64,000 nt of DNA from Chanos chanos (GCF_902362185.1 NC_044506.1:23854451-23918450), one strand, 5' to 3'; counted from the stretch's first letter, positions 12,862 through 26,481 are shown. Notes: generated by a model not told the origin, from the sequence alone. Program-made: numbers and translations.

Positions 12862-12893
<32 letters not shown>
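12857..12893. repeat. (TC)n microsatellite
   Basis: A polypyrimidine run of TC with a short TTTC start, in the evx1-hoxa13 spacer. Confidence 0.9.
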
Positions 12894-12898
<5 letters not shown>

Positions 12899-13639
12899 TG
12901 AGCATAAAATGGGGTGCATTGGTATCACTAATGAGAAAAACTCCTTTGAGACGGGGCCTCGTACATTTTGTGGGGGTTCTCCCGGGTATGTTGGTCCCAA
13001 GGCCTATAGCTGACTGAGCACATCTAAAGTCACTGTTTGCAAAATACGTAATGACCTGTTGATGCTGGACTTTTTTTTATGTCCATTTTAGTTGCGATAA
13101 TGTGTATATGATTTTTTAATATCTATCTATTTATGTATTGGTGTTTTATGATTTGTATTGTTTGATTATTTTTTATCATTATTTTGAACAAGACGCTTTT
13201 GAAGAGTACCCGTCTGGTTTGGGCTGTGACACTGATTCAAAACAGGGGGATTTCAAATTTCTCTGTTTCTCGCTTTCGGTTTGATCTGCTACTCTGGCAT
13301 GAATGGGCTTTTACCTTCTCAGTAGAATGCTAGAATGAGATTTTGAGTAACTGTGTAGGCTTCCACGATAACACACCTTTATTGTACATTCATTGATGTG
13401 TAACCATTAGCGTGTTCCCTGTGGATCAACGGGGTCCTGGAGAAAGCAGGAATCAGAGTCTGAGCACTTTCTATTACCAGATCTAATTTACTGTCACTGT
13501 CATTAACGACTGCTGAGTATTCGTTTGATTTCTGCCAAGCTCTTCGGTCTAAACTGTTCCTCAAAGATCGAAAATGAATTCAGTCTAAGAAACGTCCACC
13601 CTTCATCCTGTGACTGACTGACTGAACGTGCAGATACCG

Positions 13640-13900
13640 ACTTAGCTATTGTTGTTTTCTTCTCTCTGTCGACCCTCCTCCTCCGCAGATCCCTGGGAAA
13701 CCCAGCAGGGCTTTACGACCGCTGACGCATCCAATCTCACGTTTTACAGAGCGCATGGACGGGACACGCATGGAAGGGAGTGACGTCAGCGGAGCGCTCT
13801 GTGTGGCCGAGGCTGTGCCGCGCGACTCCTTCCCTGCCTATGTTGTCCTCGTGCGCCCTCGCCTGATGATAAAGCGGAAAATACCACTAATTTCTAATTT
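13640..13900. promoter_or_regulatory. GC-rich island with a CRE palindrome
   Basis: About 200 bases are clearly GC-rich and contain several CpGs. They include a perfect TGACGTCA (CREB/ATF) palindrome at 13781-13788 and CGCGCGAC. On the plus strand the island begins with a good splice-acceptor-like sequence: a long pyrimidine tract ending CCGCAG at 13688. It could be the promoter or an exon of an unannotated transcript in the evx1-hoxa13 interval, or an enhancer. No protein is encoded. Confidence 0.35.
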
Positions 13901-13948
13901 CAGGTTATTTTCTCCCTGTGTCCACACGTAGTCCTTGATCCCCATTCA

Positions 13949-13952
<4 letters not shown>

Positions 13953-14003
<51 letters not shown>

Positions 14004-14016
14004 CGCACACACACAC
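13953..14016. repeat. (CA)n microsatellite
   Basis: A CA run of about 32 units with two G interruptions near its right end. Confidence 0.95.
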
Positions 14017-17000
14017 ATGCAAGCGTGCACACATACTCCCTCCCTCTGTCTGCTTTTTCACATCCCGCGTGCTACTTGCTTAGAAATCTGAAGTTCCCCA
14101 TTGACAGTCAATACAGCCTGCAGCCTGTTGTAAATGGTATGATTCTGTTCACCTCTATTTGAATTCAAACTCTCGCTGACGTGAAGGCCCTTTTTTTTCA
14201 TTTGGTTTTTTTTTTTGTTTGTTTGTTTTTGTGTGTTTTTGTTTAAGTATTACTTATTTCTCCGTTTCGTTCGTCAAGAACGAATTAAGTAGCTGGTCAA
14301 CGAGGCCAAAACGAAAAGCATGTAGCAGTTGCTGGTGCCTGAACTAGCTTGGTTTTATTCTGTCATTAAGGTTCAAGCACCATTCAGCCCAGACGAACAT
14401 TAAAACACGGGAGATGGCTGAGCTTCTCTCCAACGCGTAGATTACCTCCGGAATTAATTTATGGCTTTTCACGTTGTTTTTTTTTTTTTCATAAAATTTC
14501 ATCTTGTTTTTAAACAACCTCAGACCTAACAGCCTTCACCACTATTTTGTGTAGGCAACAGCACAATTCTGACGATCCTATTCCAACGGGAACTTTAGAG
14601 GTTCCTTGTCTTTGGATGAAGATTTTGTTATGCAACCCATAGCTATCCAACGGAATAGTTCCTTCATTCGTGTTTTGAGGCTTCGCTTTGTATGGACATC
14701 ATTGTCGGGCGTCGTGTATGCTTGCTATATTTCATATTCAACAAATTGGCTCAAAACTACCAAGACACATTGCATTAGTTGCATGAATAGTTTAGATAAT
14801 GGGAGGAAATTTCTCGTGGGCAGTCCACAGGGACTGTGCGACCATGCTGAAAACAAGGAAGTTTCTATAGTATCTGTTACGGCTGTATGAGGGAGTTTTC
14901 CACTTGGTCTTTTGCCATGCTAGGCTGTTTAGTGTACGCCCCTAAACCGGCAATAAACTTTTCACGATACCTGATGGTGATGACGGGAGATGTCCTTGAT
15001 ATCTAACATTCTTTAGAGTCGTCCTTGAACCTTGAACTCTCAGACATTTGTCACCGGTTTAACCCTCCACCTTCTCCTAGACCATGATGAAAAGGCCTTG
15101 TGAACCACACGAAATACCTCCAGACCCGGTAAAGATAGGTTGGACCCCTTTTTGGTCTATGTGTACAACAAAACGCTTGTGTTGCATTAGCTGAGCATTA
15201 CACAAACCGTTATTTGTCACCCAGGTTTGTCCTGATTTGCAGTGTGTGGACTCTTTAAAGGAAACGAGAGACTGAGTTTTTCCATTGAAAAGTATCGTAT
15301 CCAGTTGTTAAAAAGTAACGGAACATCTTGAAGAAGAGAGAAAAAAATTTCTTTAATTCTATGTAAATACAAATGCCCAGAAATAATCTGGCAAATAACA
15401 TACACACTGCATGTAGATCTAAAGCTATTTTTTTCACTCCTTGAACAGATCCACTCAGATTATTTGAAGAGGAAGGTGTCTAATAGTTCGGCCAGCAAAA
15501 TAAGTTCAGATGGCATGTGAATAGTAAAGATAAGCTTGGGGGTGTTCTTGACGGTCAGTGAAATTTCAGTGTAAGTGCCCATATTCGTTGGCCTGATGAA
15601 TACTGGGATTTTTGCCGTCCTAGAACGACTAATTGCAAGAACAGCGGTAAAATAACAAAATAAGCTTAAGTGAACTGACTTTTAACTAAGGTATACTATA
15701 TATAGATTTTATGCCGCCCGGAGGAGGCCGCAGATGTGTCCCTTGGAGCTGAACAAGGTGGGCCCACATTAATACCAGCATGGACCTGTAGTTTCAACTC
15801 TGTTATACTTCTCAGGTGATTCAACGACCAAGCAATGGAACGTGTTCTGGACGAATACACCCTAAAGTGTGCAATTATTTCTTGTGGAAAACTGATAACA
15901 CAGAGGACTTCCCATACGTCTTGCCTTCAAGTAGACCTTTTACCCTCGAGTGGTTGGATAAATATGAATCGTTTGTTTTCTTTTCGTAAGTGGTAGTTTC
16001 TCCAAACAAAACAAGGCCTTATCTGCCACTAGTAGCGACTTATGTAATAACACTGAACCTGGTATCGTCTTGTGATCCGCAAAGAGATTATACTTTTACG
16101 CTGCTGACAGCGCGTTTGCGCAACACGAGTGACTTTGATCAGATACCCGTATTGTTTTACTGCTATTGACTCCTGAGTGCGGAAATGGTCAAGGCCGAGC
16201 TGGCCCACCTTGCATCTACAAACTTACCTGGTATCGTCAGAAGTTTCGAGATATACATATATATGTATATATGTATGTATTGTATTGTACCGATCTGGGA
16301 AAACTTAGTTGCATGTCCGTTAACGTTAGTCCCAGTAATCTGTCATCGTTGCGTGGTTTTAGGACAGAAAATGAAATAAAAAGGCCCGAGGACTTTAGTG
16401 CTGCCATATAGGCCTACGTAAAGACCCACAGTGGTAGAGGTGGCTTTCTCCATTCCCTCAGAAAATTAACGGTTCAAACCAACTTGAACTCGACCGTGGC
16501 GTTAATGCAATAGTTTGTACTGCTCATTTCCAAGGGTCCGAGACCAAATTGTATTTATTTGTGAATGTGTAGGCGGAGACCGCTTATAAATGACATAATT
16601 TAATATGTTATTAACTTAATTATAACAAACAGCTCTCCAAAGTTGTGAAAAATGCTCCACTAAACCCTTACCAGATATTCCTGATGTGCCTTATAAAAAA
16701 CAACCAAAAAACAAACAAAAAAAAAAAACAACAATTTTTGAAAAGGAGATTTTTCCGCAGTCTCGAAACTTGCAGTGGGCCCGTCGTCAGAAGCCATCTG
16801 TTGATTCTATGTGAGGCGGGTGTAACTTAGCATGGAGTAAAATGCTGGGTAAGTCGCCTGTATGATTTGAAGACGAGCCCTTTGGTCGGATCATTTCTTT
16901 TAGAACAATCAAATAACGTGGTATCTGAAGAGGTCATTTGCTTGTATAAATTTGTTTGGTTGTGAAGATATCAATGCCTGTAATCTCATGAACCGCAGAA

Positions 17001-17896
17001 ATTTGTCGAAGAATAAAAACAACAGAAGTGTAGCTATTCCGTTGCTTTTGGTCTGTGTGGTGGAATAGCAGGGGAGATGGACAGGCAGTCCAGAATTAGC
17101 ATCGCGCGCGCCTTTGCATATCCTTTGCATAAATATGCATAAACATCCTTATCTAGATTTTATACGCAGATAAAAGTAAAGGAGACGCTCTCCCTTCATA
17201 CTTTGTCTGATCATTCAAAATCTTACCCACAACCTTGTCCAGGCGGCACGTCAATAAAATCATACAATTCTCGTTTTGTCTAAAGAACGGAAACTGAATC
17301 ATTTGTAGTTAAATATGTTCGTTAATGAGATTAGTTTGGCATTAGATTTTCTCAGTATGTCACATCTACACAGGGACATCCTAAGTGTGTGGCATGAAAG
17401 AAAGGAATGTTTTGGTGTGGGATTTACATCTTCCAAATGTGCGCAGTCCAAAATGGGCGACATTACGGATCTTTAAAATAACTATTTTCGTTTAGTTTTG
17501 TTAAGAATAAACAACAAAGTATTGTTTCCGAAATTAAGGCTGCCATATACATTTTGTATTAAGTATGGCACACTTGTAATATACTGTCTAAGGACTCTTA
17601 CAAAAACATTTAATTTAGCAATATCTACACAATGCACAGAGAAACATAATATTTTACCGTTAAAGGCACAAAAATGTTGGATCAACATGACCAACACGTT
17701 CATGATTTCGAAAAAGATAACAGAGAGAGACGTAACGAGTTAAATGAACACAACTGTTGCACAACTGGGGCTTTTTTCGGAATTTTGTGTAATGGAATTT
17801 ATTATGTTTTGGTCATTTTGCTGCACTTTTCAAAGTTTTTTTTCAGCTGACCGATTTTATAAAATTATCTTTTAATCATATACAATAAATACAGCT

Positions 17897-17898
<2 letters not shown>

Positions 17899-17933
<35 letters not shown>
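17899..17933. repeat. (TC)n microsatellite
   Basis: An uninterrupted TC run followed closely by a T run. Confidence 0.95.
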
Positions 17934-17937
<4 letters not shown>

Positions 17938-18856
17938 TTTTTTTTTTTTTGCTCATTTATTTTGGCTTACCAAAGTCCATTTAACCGACAGATACGAATC
18001 TTCTGGAATATTTAAAAACAAACAAAGAAAAAGTTCGCCACACAGGCTATCCTCTCTCAACAGGACAAGGTTTGTTAAGTGCTTACAAACTCAGCGACGG
18101 ACGATCAGGCGGCTTGAGCCTCTCTGACTGTCCATTAAGTCCACTACGGATGAAACCGCTTTCTTCTCAAGAATTCCCCAGTGTTCCTGCCTTTCGCACT
18201 GTCAATAGCTTATTTCATCGTAAAACACAAAAGCGTTTTAGATAAACGGAAAATCTACTGATGCGTATAAGATTGCACGGTGGTTACTTAGGCCCATTTT
18301 TGAAATTTGGCGTTAACGTTTGAGTGCCTTGTGTATTGGTCATGTGAGAAACACAATCACTTTCAGCAGCGCTGGGGAAGCAGTTCATTGCTTAGGCCTA
18401 CGTACACCAAGTCATGCTTTACTTTCAAAACTTTCTCTTTAGTTCTGTACTGCAGGCTGTGGCACGGGGCATACCGGTCCATGTGCACAGAAACAGCCTC
18501 GCCTCTATCCGGGGCCAGACAGATCTGGTTTGCTGTGACAGTGAATCTGGTTTACATCAATGGTAAAATTTGATCAGTGCCTTTCTACTTTTCTGGAACA
18601 TTGGGATGATACGTTGTGAATTCTCCACAGAACCACCTGCCTGCGATGAGTAGCCTATGGTTATATTCAGTTCCTCCTCATTTTTACTCAACAAGCCTGT
18701 TGTGAATCATTTAAAAGCCTCGCATACCTCATAGCTGTTCTGATCCGAAATGGCCCACTCATGCCAAAACCTAAACAGGTTTTCCTTTGATAACATTTCT
18801 CTTTATCTGTGGTGACTAAACCCATGTGCAGTAAAATGCCAGTAAAACGCTGCTTC

Positions 18857-18951
18857 CTCTGTGTTATTGAGAGAAATTGATCTGAAATGGTTTTGGTGTC
18901 AGTTCTATGTATTATTGAAAGAAATCGATCTGAAAATGGTTTTGGTGTCAG
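18857..18951. repeat. Tandem duplication of about 47 bases
   Basis: Two neighbouring copies (18857-18902 and 18904-18951) share TATTGAGAGAAATTGATCTG (with a few changes in copy 2) and TGGTTTTGGTGTCAG. The divergence suggests a moderately old local duplication. Confidence 0.85.
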
Positions 18952-21289
18952 AATCGCGCTTTTTGGTAGAACGTGATGACAAGAGGTTAACAGAGTTCAA
19001 AATCTCATTTCTCCGTCACCCTTTACTCAAAACTGTTCACCAATTTAGGCAGACCTGTTGCTGTATTGGAAACAGTTATACTATACATTGTCTGTACTAC
19101 AAAACTGGATAAATTCAAGTTTTGACTACCTCTAAAAAAGATTTTTTTTGACAAACTGTAGCTTTACCGTTTAAATTGGACAATCTGTCTAACAGACGGC
19201 GGATTAGTCTCCCAAATTAGCCGATTTCCTGGATGTTATCGGTCTAAAAGTTCATAATAAATCGACAATGTGCGTTTTACGTCTCATTTCAAATTTAGCA
19301 TCTTATTAAATCGGGTGTTTTGTCGGTTCATATGCAGAAATATAGCCGACAAAGTAGAGCTAACGTTTTGTAATGTAGCATGAATAAATATTATCGGTTA
19401 CTGTATTATCAAATGGGGAAAGATATATATTTACTCTTTTGAAATATAGGCTTATATAATTTGGTTCGAAGTCGAAAATGTTCGCCAGTTGTCGCAGAAT
19501 TCACGAAGAAAAACCAGCTGAAAACAAGACATGTTCCACTGTCTTAAAATGGAAGAGACTGATTTCATGCCAAAGTGTAGTTTCTTTGTGAGATCTTTGT
19601 GAGATATTTTTCTCGTCGTATACCTGTCCAAAACAATGAATATAGGCTAAGAAAATCGGATAAACAAAACATTGTAACTCGAGGCTTTTATTTCAATCAT
19701 TTTTAAACCTATTTACATATTTGCATTCCGAAATAAAGCTCTGTTCAACGAAAATTACCCAGCTGTTGGGAATAAAAATCCTTAAAATGTTTCACACTGA
19801 ATTTATCAGTGTCAGAGTTTGTATATTAAAAGCTTATTTTTTAAAGGGCTAATTAACAGGACAGTTTTTATTTACCGAAGGCAGACTAAAAGTTGTCTTC
19901 TCTGGCGAAATGGAGTCTTATACAGCCCCCAAACCGACAAATCCGCCTCAGGAAACAGAAGCTTACAAGCGAGACGTCTATGGTAGACATCCCCTTCGCA
20001 CGTCTTTGCCAAAACTCTCGGTTTTCAAAGAAGGGAAAGAACAACGACGATTAAAAAAACGGTTATAACTTTAATGTGAGAAAAATCTGGGGCCAGAACG
20101 AAGACATTCTTTCCCTTTAGGGACTGTTACTTTAACTAAGGTTTAGGACACTGTGGAAGGCAAGCGAACTCAACGAAAAACGTTTTCAAAGCGGAGAATT
20201 CTCACCATTCAGATCTTCATTCTTTTTGTAGGGTTTTAAACTTTCCCTTCAAAGCCTGAATGGGCAAGCAGTCATAGTGCCGAAGCCAGACGGTAACTTT
20301 CAACTTGACCTTGGCCTGCAGACGCGTCAGCCATGCACGTAAAAGCGTAGACAAACACAGAGGCTGTTCCCTGCCTCTGCATCTGGTAAATAAAACGGAA
20401 GTCTCCACAGCAGGAACTCGAACCTCGTTCAGCACAGAGCATGACATGAATTTTATTTTAGATTTCATTCTTCTTTTCGTTATCTGATTAAGATATGTGT
20501 TGGCCATGCTACTTACACGTTACGTGCTCTTAGGTGTGTTCCTAAACCCATCAATAGACTATGACTACTTATCATCAGGATTAGTCACATTTATTTTTAA
20601 GAAATCAAAATATCAAAATTTATTAGAATCATATCTAACTCCAAACAGTACATAGCCCTGCTTTTTACTGGCATTGCGATAAACCGACACGACAAAGTTA
20701 CATTCGCTGGATGGTTTAGTCTGCCTTTTTTTGCTTTCTTTTTTGTGTGAAATGTATTTTAAAATATTTAAATATTATTTTTAAATGTTCGTTTTCATTC
20801 GTGTTGAAACTGATGAAATTACATGTATTTTCGATTTACGTCGGCGTGTTTAATATTCCTATTTGTACCATTCTAGCGTTAACGGTACACTAGATCGTAT
20901 CGTTAACGGAACCACTGGGTTCACGGCTTTGCAGTGCGTAAGTAGCTGACAGTAGAATACAACACACTGTATTAAGGATGCACGACCAGAACTGAATGAC
21001 CTTGAGTGTGTCTCAAAGCAACCGGTGCTCGATGCAGGGGAATTCATAATGTGGTCTTTTATCTCATTTATCATATATATATTTGAATCTGACTCAAAAC
21101 ATCAGATAATCTGATTTGGAAGTGAAACATTATACAGTAATAAATTATGGGAAGAGTCTGTCTCCCCTCCGATTTACTCACAAATAGCCTTTCGCTTTTT
21201 GAGCGTTTTGAGACGAGCCAAATCCCTTGAGAGGAATGGTCGTCCTACAGCACCGCGTTTTTCTTTCACTTTAATTTTATGTAGTTGAG

Positions 21290-21465
21290 CTGTTTATCGC
21301 CCTGTTTTGCATATCACATGTCCCGGCGTAAGCCAATGACGACCCGATCTTGAATGTGCATGGAGTGCGTCAGAGTCGCTTGACTCTTACAGAATCGGTT
21401 ATCTTCTGTTGTTCAGTCTCTGGGCTTTTTAAAAAAGAGCCATAAGTCTCAATGTTTGACGGGCT
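21290..21465 (+). promoter_or_regulatory. hoxa13: hoxa13 proximal promoter and leader
   Basis: The block contains GCCAATGACG (CCAAT-type), a TTGAC-rich stretch and a weak TATA-like TTTTTAAAAAAG at about 21426-21437. A five-codon uORF starts at 21452 and its stop overlaps the hoxa13 ATG. The promoter extent is inferred from position. Confidence 0.45.
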
Positions 21466-22150
21466 ATGACAACGTCACTTCTCCTCCGCCCGCGCTGGAT
21501 CGACCCGGTTATGTTCCTCTTCGATAACGGCGTCGGCGCGGACGACGCGAACAAGAACATGGAGGGTTTTACGGGTGGCAACTTTGCCGCGAGCCAGTGC
21601 AGGAACCTGATGGCTCACCCAGCGTCCCTCGCACCCAGTGCTGCCTACTCTTCGGGAGAGGTAGCCGCTGTGGACTCGGGTGAAGCCGGAAAACAGTGCA
21701 GTCCGTGTTCGGCAGCTCAAGGTTCGGCCAGTGCCTCGCTTCCCTATGGGTACTTCAGTGGCGGTGGATACTATCCCTGTCGGATGTCCCACCATCACGG
21801 GGATGGCGGTGGGGTAAAGTCGTGTGCACAATCTCCCACCTCTGTTTCTCCTTACGGGGAAAAATACATGGACACGTCCGCCTCTTCAGGCGAGGACTAT
21901 GCCACCTCACGAGCCAAGGAGTTTGCATTCTACCCAAGTTACGCCTCGAGCCCGTACCAACCAGTGCCTAGTTACCTGGATGTGTCCGTCATGCAGGCGA
22001 TGAGCGGGCCTGTGGAACCCCGGCACGAGCCCCTGTTGCCTGTAGAAAGTTACCAGCCATGGGCAATCACAACCAACAGCTGGAACAGTCAGGTCTACTG
22101 CGCCAAGGAGCAGTCACAGAGCGGACACATGTGGAAGTCGTCCATACCAG
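21466..22150 (+). CDS. hoxa13: hoxa13 exon 1
   Basis: This exon encodes residues 1-228 plus one base. It ends ATACCAG before the donor GTATGT. Protein frames on the other strand over this exon are shadows. Confidence 0.96.
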
Positions 22151-22759
22151 GTATGTCAAGCGGACGCGACAATTTTATGCGTAAAAACTGAGCTCCATTC
22201 TTTTATATCAACAGTGACATTTATTAAAGAATCTAACTTGGTATTCGATATTTGGACTTTAGTGACGGGATTCCAGACACAGACTAAAATTAAATTTGTA
22301 GCCTGTATGTACATCTGAGCATTTCACTGAGTATGTTGGACAACTACATGCTTTTCGAAACAAAATAAATAAGGTAAACCAAAAACTGGTAATGTGTTGT
22401 TCACAAGTTAAATGACATGACGACATCATTTCCACATCGAATCGATCTGACTTTCCGTTTTGCCCTCTCTGTTTTTCTTTACCCTCTTTTTCATTGTCGC
22501 TCGGTTTTCAGACGCTGTGTCTCATGCAGGAACGGATGTTGGCTCGTTCCGCCGAGGGAGGAAAAAGCGCGTGCCATACACCAAGATGCAACTAAAAGAG
22601 CTGGAGCGAGAATACGCCGCTAACAAATTTATCACTAAAGACAAACGCAGGAGGATATCCACACAAACAAACCTGTCCGAACGACAGGTCACTATCTGGT
22701 TTCAGAACCGACGAGTCAAAGAGAAAAAGATTGTCAGCAAAGTGAAAAATAGCAGTTAG
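21466..22759 (+). CDS. hoxa13: Hoxa13 homeobox protein (whole gene, two exons)
   Basis: The gene encodes the most posterior HoxA homeodomain factor, needed for distal fin or limb, tail and urogenital patterning. The coding join is 21466-22150 and 22512-22759, giving 310 codons plus stop. It starts [18 protein letters not shown], matching the family start. Diagnostic HoxA13 N-domain motifs follow: [41 protein letters not shown] and [14 protein letters not shown]. The homeodomain (residues 244-303) reads [10 protein letters not shown]...[11 protein letters not shown], typical of group 13. The polyalanine tracts that lengthen human HOXA13 (388 aa) are absent, as expected in fish. The intron is 361 bases. 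Linkage to evx1 and hoxa5 suggests the hoxaa copy (hoxa13a). Confidence 0.97.
22512..22759 (+). CDS. hoxa13: hoxa13 exon 2 (homeobox)
   Basis: The acceptor GGTTTTCAG precedes ACGCTG. The exon encodes [19 protein letters not shown], the whole homeodomain and the tail IVSKVKNSS, then TAG. Confidence 0.97.
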
Positions 22760-23430
22760 CTTTGTGGAACGGAAACCGAGTGGAACACTGTAAACGGTGA
22801 ACAAGTAGCCTACACTCATCCAAACAAACAAAAGCACGGGTTTCAGCGAAAGCGACGTTCACAGACATTTGATCGGCAATCTTTGAGTGGGCCACGTTGG
22901 AGGGACCACTGGAACCCACTCTTGGTGTAAAATATTGTATTCCAGTGGGACAGCCAAAGGTTATATTGACACTGGCGCTCTGGGCAGCGCCTTGGGAGTG
23001 GAAGTGTTTTGTGACCAAGTCCTCTCTCGAGACAGTGAAGGACCAGTGGGAGAAGTGCGTGTGTATCCCAGCAGCTATTCGTTTTTGTATCTTCCAACAA
23101 GTTTTCTTTTGATAGACGTGGGCAGGAAATGGCGCACTGTGGGTCGCTTGACGCTTTAGTTTCATTCAGGTGCATTTCTTCCCATGTGCTTAATTTATAC
23201 AATCTTTTCCCTTCAGTATCACGCTCCACTAATACTGTTTCTGGCGAAGGCGACGCGGATTGAACGAGAATAGACTTACAGAATTTACATCTTGTATATG
23301 CACTCCCTCTGTATAAAAACACGAACCAGCAAGTCCACAAAATGTTTGAGTCTTATTTGTTTGTCTGTAAAGTCTGTCATTGTATCAGTGGTGATAAAAA
23401 TCCATCCCAATAAACCATAATTAATGAAAT
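22760..23430 (+). other. hoxa13: hoxa13 3' UTR
   Basis: The stretch between the stop and the AATAAA signal at 23409-23414 is probably the 3' UTR. It happens to be open on both strands, with frames of 90-165 codons, but none resembles a known protein. Confidence 0.6.
23409..23414 (+). terminator. hoxa13: Poly(A) signal for hoxa13
   Basis: An AATAAA hexamer about 650 bases past the stop, followed by T-rich sequence. Confidence 0.5.
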
Positions 23431-24819
23431 ATTCTGACACTTTCTCCGTAAAACCAACCACAAAACTTTTTTTTTCCCTCTTAATGACAATTAACTTATC
23501 TTAAAAACTTCATTAAACAGAACTGCGGTGATCCACTGTATTTCTAGACATTTGAGTATGACAATGTTTGACAATGCGTAACGTTCTCACAGACACGGGC
23601 TGTCTGTACTGTGTGTCAGACTCATTGACAATATAGAGAGTATCTAAAGCTTTAACTAAGTTTTTTTGTATTTATCGTGTGTCATCGTAGTTTCTATTAT
23701 GACCTTGTGTAGAGGCAGTTTGTGTTGTAAAATGGCAGAATCATTTATATTTTATGTAGGAAGGTAGTGCGCATCCCGTCTGTGTCCACTCGTATCTTAC
23801 AGTGGATTTAGAGCTCCATCTGCTGACAGATAGTAGTACAGCACAGTCATAGTTCAAACTCACCGCCAACTACCTGGCCTTTCTTCACATAGCTACAGCT
23901 ACCGAGAAATGTATTTATTTAGTGCAACAACCATGGATGCATTTTTAGGCTATTAAATAAGGATATTTGATAGATAAATTTACTATGGTTAAAAAGAAAA
24001 CCGGCTGAGATAAACGTGCTGCGTGGCACAGAATAATCTGAATATTTTCTTTAAAAAAGGTTTCACATGCTCGCGGAGCCATCCCTTTCAGACCAGCTCC
24101 TTCGTTTTGCGGTTACGGATGTTGAGTTCACAAATGTGTTTGTGGTTACATCAGCCAATGCGGTTAATAAACCATCCGCGCCATGTTCTATTTACATCTG
24201 AATCTAATTCATTCGCGTCAATATCTAATGTGGACTACATATGATTATTTGAGATACAACTATATTAGATAAATTTAATATTTTAAGAACGGCTGGCTAG
24301 AAACATTTAAAGTTTAAATTGAAGAGAATTTTTTTTATGTTTTACTATTAAATATTAATATTAAATATTAAAGTTGATGGAGGACTTCTGTGGTTTAAGT
24401 TTCATGCCACAGAAGAAATAAAAAATGTGTGTGTGCGTGTGTGTGTGTGTGTGTGTGTGCTCGCGTGCACATTTTTAAAATCTGTCTACGGTTTAAATTC
24501 TAATCTCTTTTCACGGAATATCGTTCCGTCGAATCTCATTCATATATCACATGCTTTCGGTGAGCACGTGAAAATAGGAGGGTGTTTTGGATTGCGTTGT
24601 GATCTAGGGGATTTACTCTCATAGAACTGTTCTGCAGAAGGAAGTTTTTTGAAAAGTAAAATTGGTCAAAATCTGTCATCGCCGCTGTTACTACAGTTGT
24701 GTTGAGGCCCTGGTTGGATTTGCCAACAACATTTCATGTTATATGTGTTTGTTTTACTTAACGGGCCCTCTTTGGGAGTATAAACCTAAGCCGACCTTTT
24801 AAATCACACTTAAACTGAT

Positions 24820-25052
<233 letters not shown>

Positions 25053-25573
25053 GACAGTTGTGTCAGCCCAGCACACACAGGTATACAGACGGCCAGAGTC
25101 ACACAGAGCTTGAACTTGTCCGCAATTAATGTTATAATGCAGTCATGTATTTTTTCGCGATCTAGTAATGACTGAGAATATTTCATAAAGTGAAAACATA
25201 AAAAAATATGCATCAGATCAGGAAATAACTCGCCATTTACCCCAATAATAACTGTTAAATAAACCAGTTATTTTTTCTGCCAAATAAATATAGTTTTATT
25301 GATGAAATTGAGCGAAAAACGGCATGTATTGTTAAAATGAGTGTGTGCTAAAAACGGAGCAGCCGGATTTTCCCCCACATGAACAACACTACAAGCGGTA
25401 CCACATTTTGAGTACATTGTGGGTAAAACACAAAATATTGACGACATTAATTGTGAATGTGATTTGGTATGATGTTCTGTATGGTGATTGGCATAGCCCA
25501 CCTAACGATCAGCCGCTAAATTGCTTTCCGACGATGTCGAAATGCTTTTGCACTTAAATAAAATTGAATAAAG

Positions 25574-25612
25574 TTCTTCTTCTTCTTCTTCTTCTTCTTC
25601 TTCTTCTTCTTC
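25574..25612. repeat. (TTC)n microsatellite
   Basis: About 12 TTC units; an AGT triplet run follows at about 25640-25668. Confidence 0.95.
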
Positions 25613-25859
25613 CTCTTTGTTGACGATGTTATTGTTACTATTAGTAGTAGTAGTAGTAGTAGTAGTAATAGTAGTGTTTACATGAAATATTTTCTTTCAC
25701 GTAATGTTTTGTGATTGACGAATATTTGTTAAAATGTAATTTATGCCTGTCGCTCCTCCCGAATGTATTCTACTTAAGCCTATAGCTACGACCAGTTAAT
25801 ATTAAAACTGTCATGGTATTTCTCGAAAATCCCGGTCACGTATCGTATTTACACAGAAC

Positions 25860-26130
25860 TGCTCGTGACCTTCAATTTATGCGTGAGAGTGCACGATTTA
25901 AACTGGACCTATGGCGCTCCATAATGCAGACGCAGTATCTCAAGAACGCGCACGCCTGTTAGAGAGAACAAAAGTGCGGTAAGGAGACATGGTGCAACCT
26001 GGAATGGATTTTTAAGACTTACATGCTCCAACGAAGGTCTGGATTCTGGCGCCACCCAAAGCGCAAAAAGGAAACGGCAACTAAAATAGTAAACTGAAAT
26101 GGGCTTTTGGGGTCACTCTGTTTCCTGTGG
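25860..26130. promoter_or_regulatory. Candidate conserved element between hoxa13 and hoxa11
   Basis: This block is GC-richer than its flanks and carries several AbdB/Cdx-type words (CAATTTATGCG, CTCCATAATGC, CTCAATAAACTCC). It has no protein-like frame. Conservation is inferred, not tested. Confidence 0.3.
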
Positions 26131-26481
26131 CGCTCAATAAACTCCGCTGGTCCTTACATCACAAGTAACACGAAAAGAAACGCTCGATCTTTTTAATTGT
26201 GTGAAATATCCTATGAAGTGGTTCTAGTGTGTGTTTTTGCAGTCAGCAACATCTCTCTGCTACTCTTGCTGTTCGCGAAATTTCCCTTTTGACTGTGGCC
26301 TTCTGTTTTCACGGCAGCGGGCGGCGGTCTCTTCCCCTCGACCCGGCTGTTGCTTCTCCCGATCCTTGGCGTCTCTGCAGTCTTTACATGTACGGTCTGT
26401 AGGCTACTGAACGCAATGGGAAATAGTTCGCGTGCTCTCTGTTTGACATTGACCTTTGATTTCTTTGCACTTTTTTCTCTA

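Larger units (their letters stand above)
10617..21465. other. Head-to-head spacer between evx1 and hoxa13
   Basis: This 10.8-kb stretch separates the divergent evx1 and hoxa13 starts and carries no recognisable protein-coding exon. The first few hundred bases to the left are the evx1 promoter, GC-rich up to about 10870. Blocks worth noting are listed separately. Simple runs include CA at 11196-11210, GA at about 11303-11325 and long T runs near 14190-14220. Known mammalian clusters have the HOTTIP long noncoding RNA in this interval; I cannot show a counterpart here. Confidence 0.7.

Noticed and set aside
20413-20424. Minus-strand B-box-like GGTTCGAGTTCC
   Set aside because: No A box at the right spacing and no cloverleaf, so neither a tRNA nor a clear SINE.
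22734-23340. Minus-strand frames of 143 and 165 codons and a plus-strand frame of 90 codons after hoxa13
   Set aside because: They lie in the probable hoxa13 3' UTR, overlap each other and resemble no protein family.
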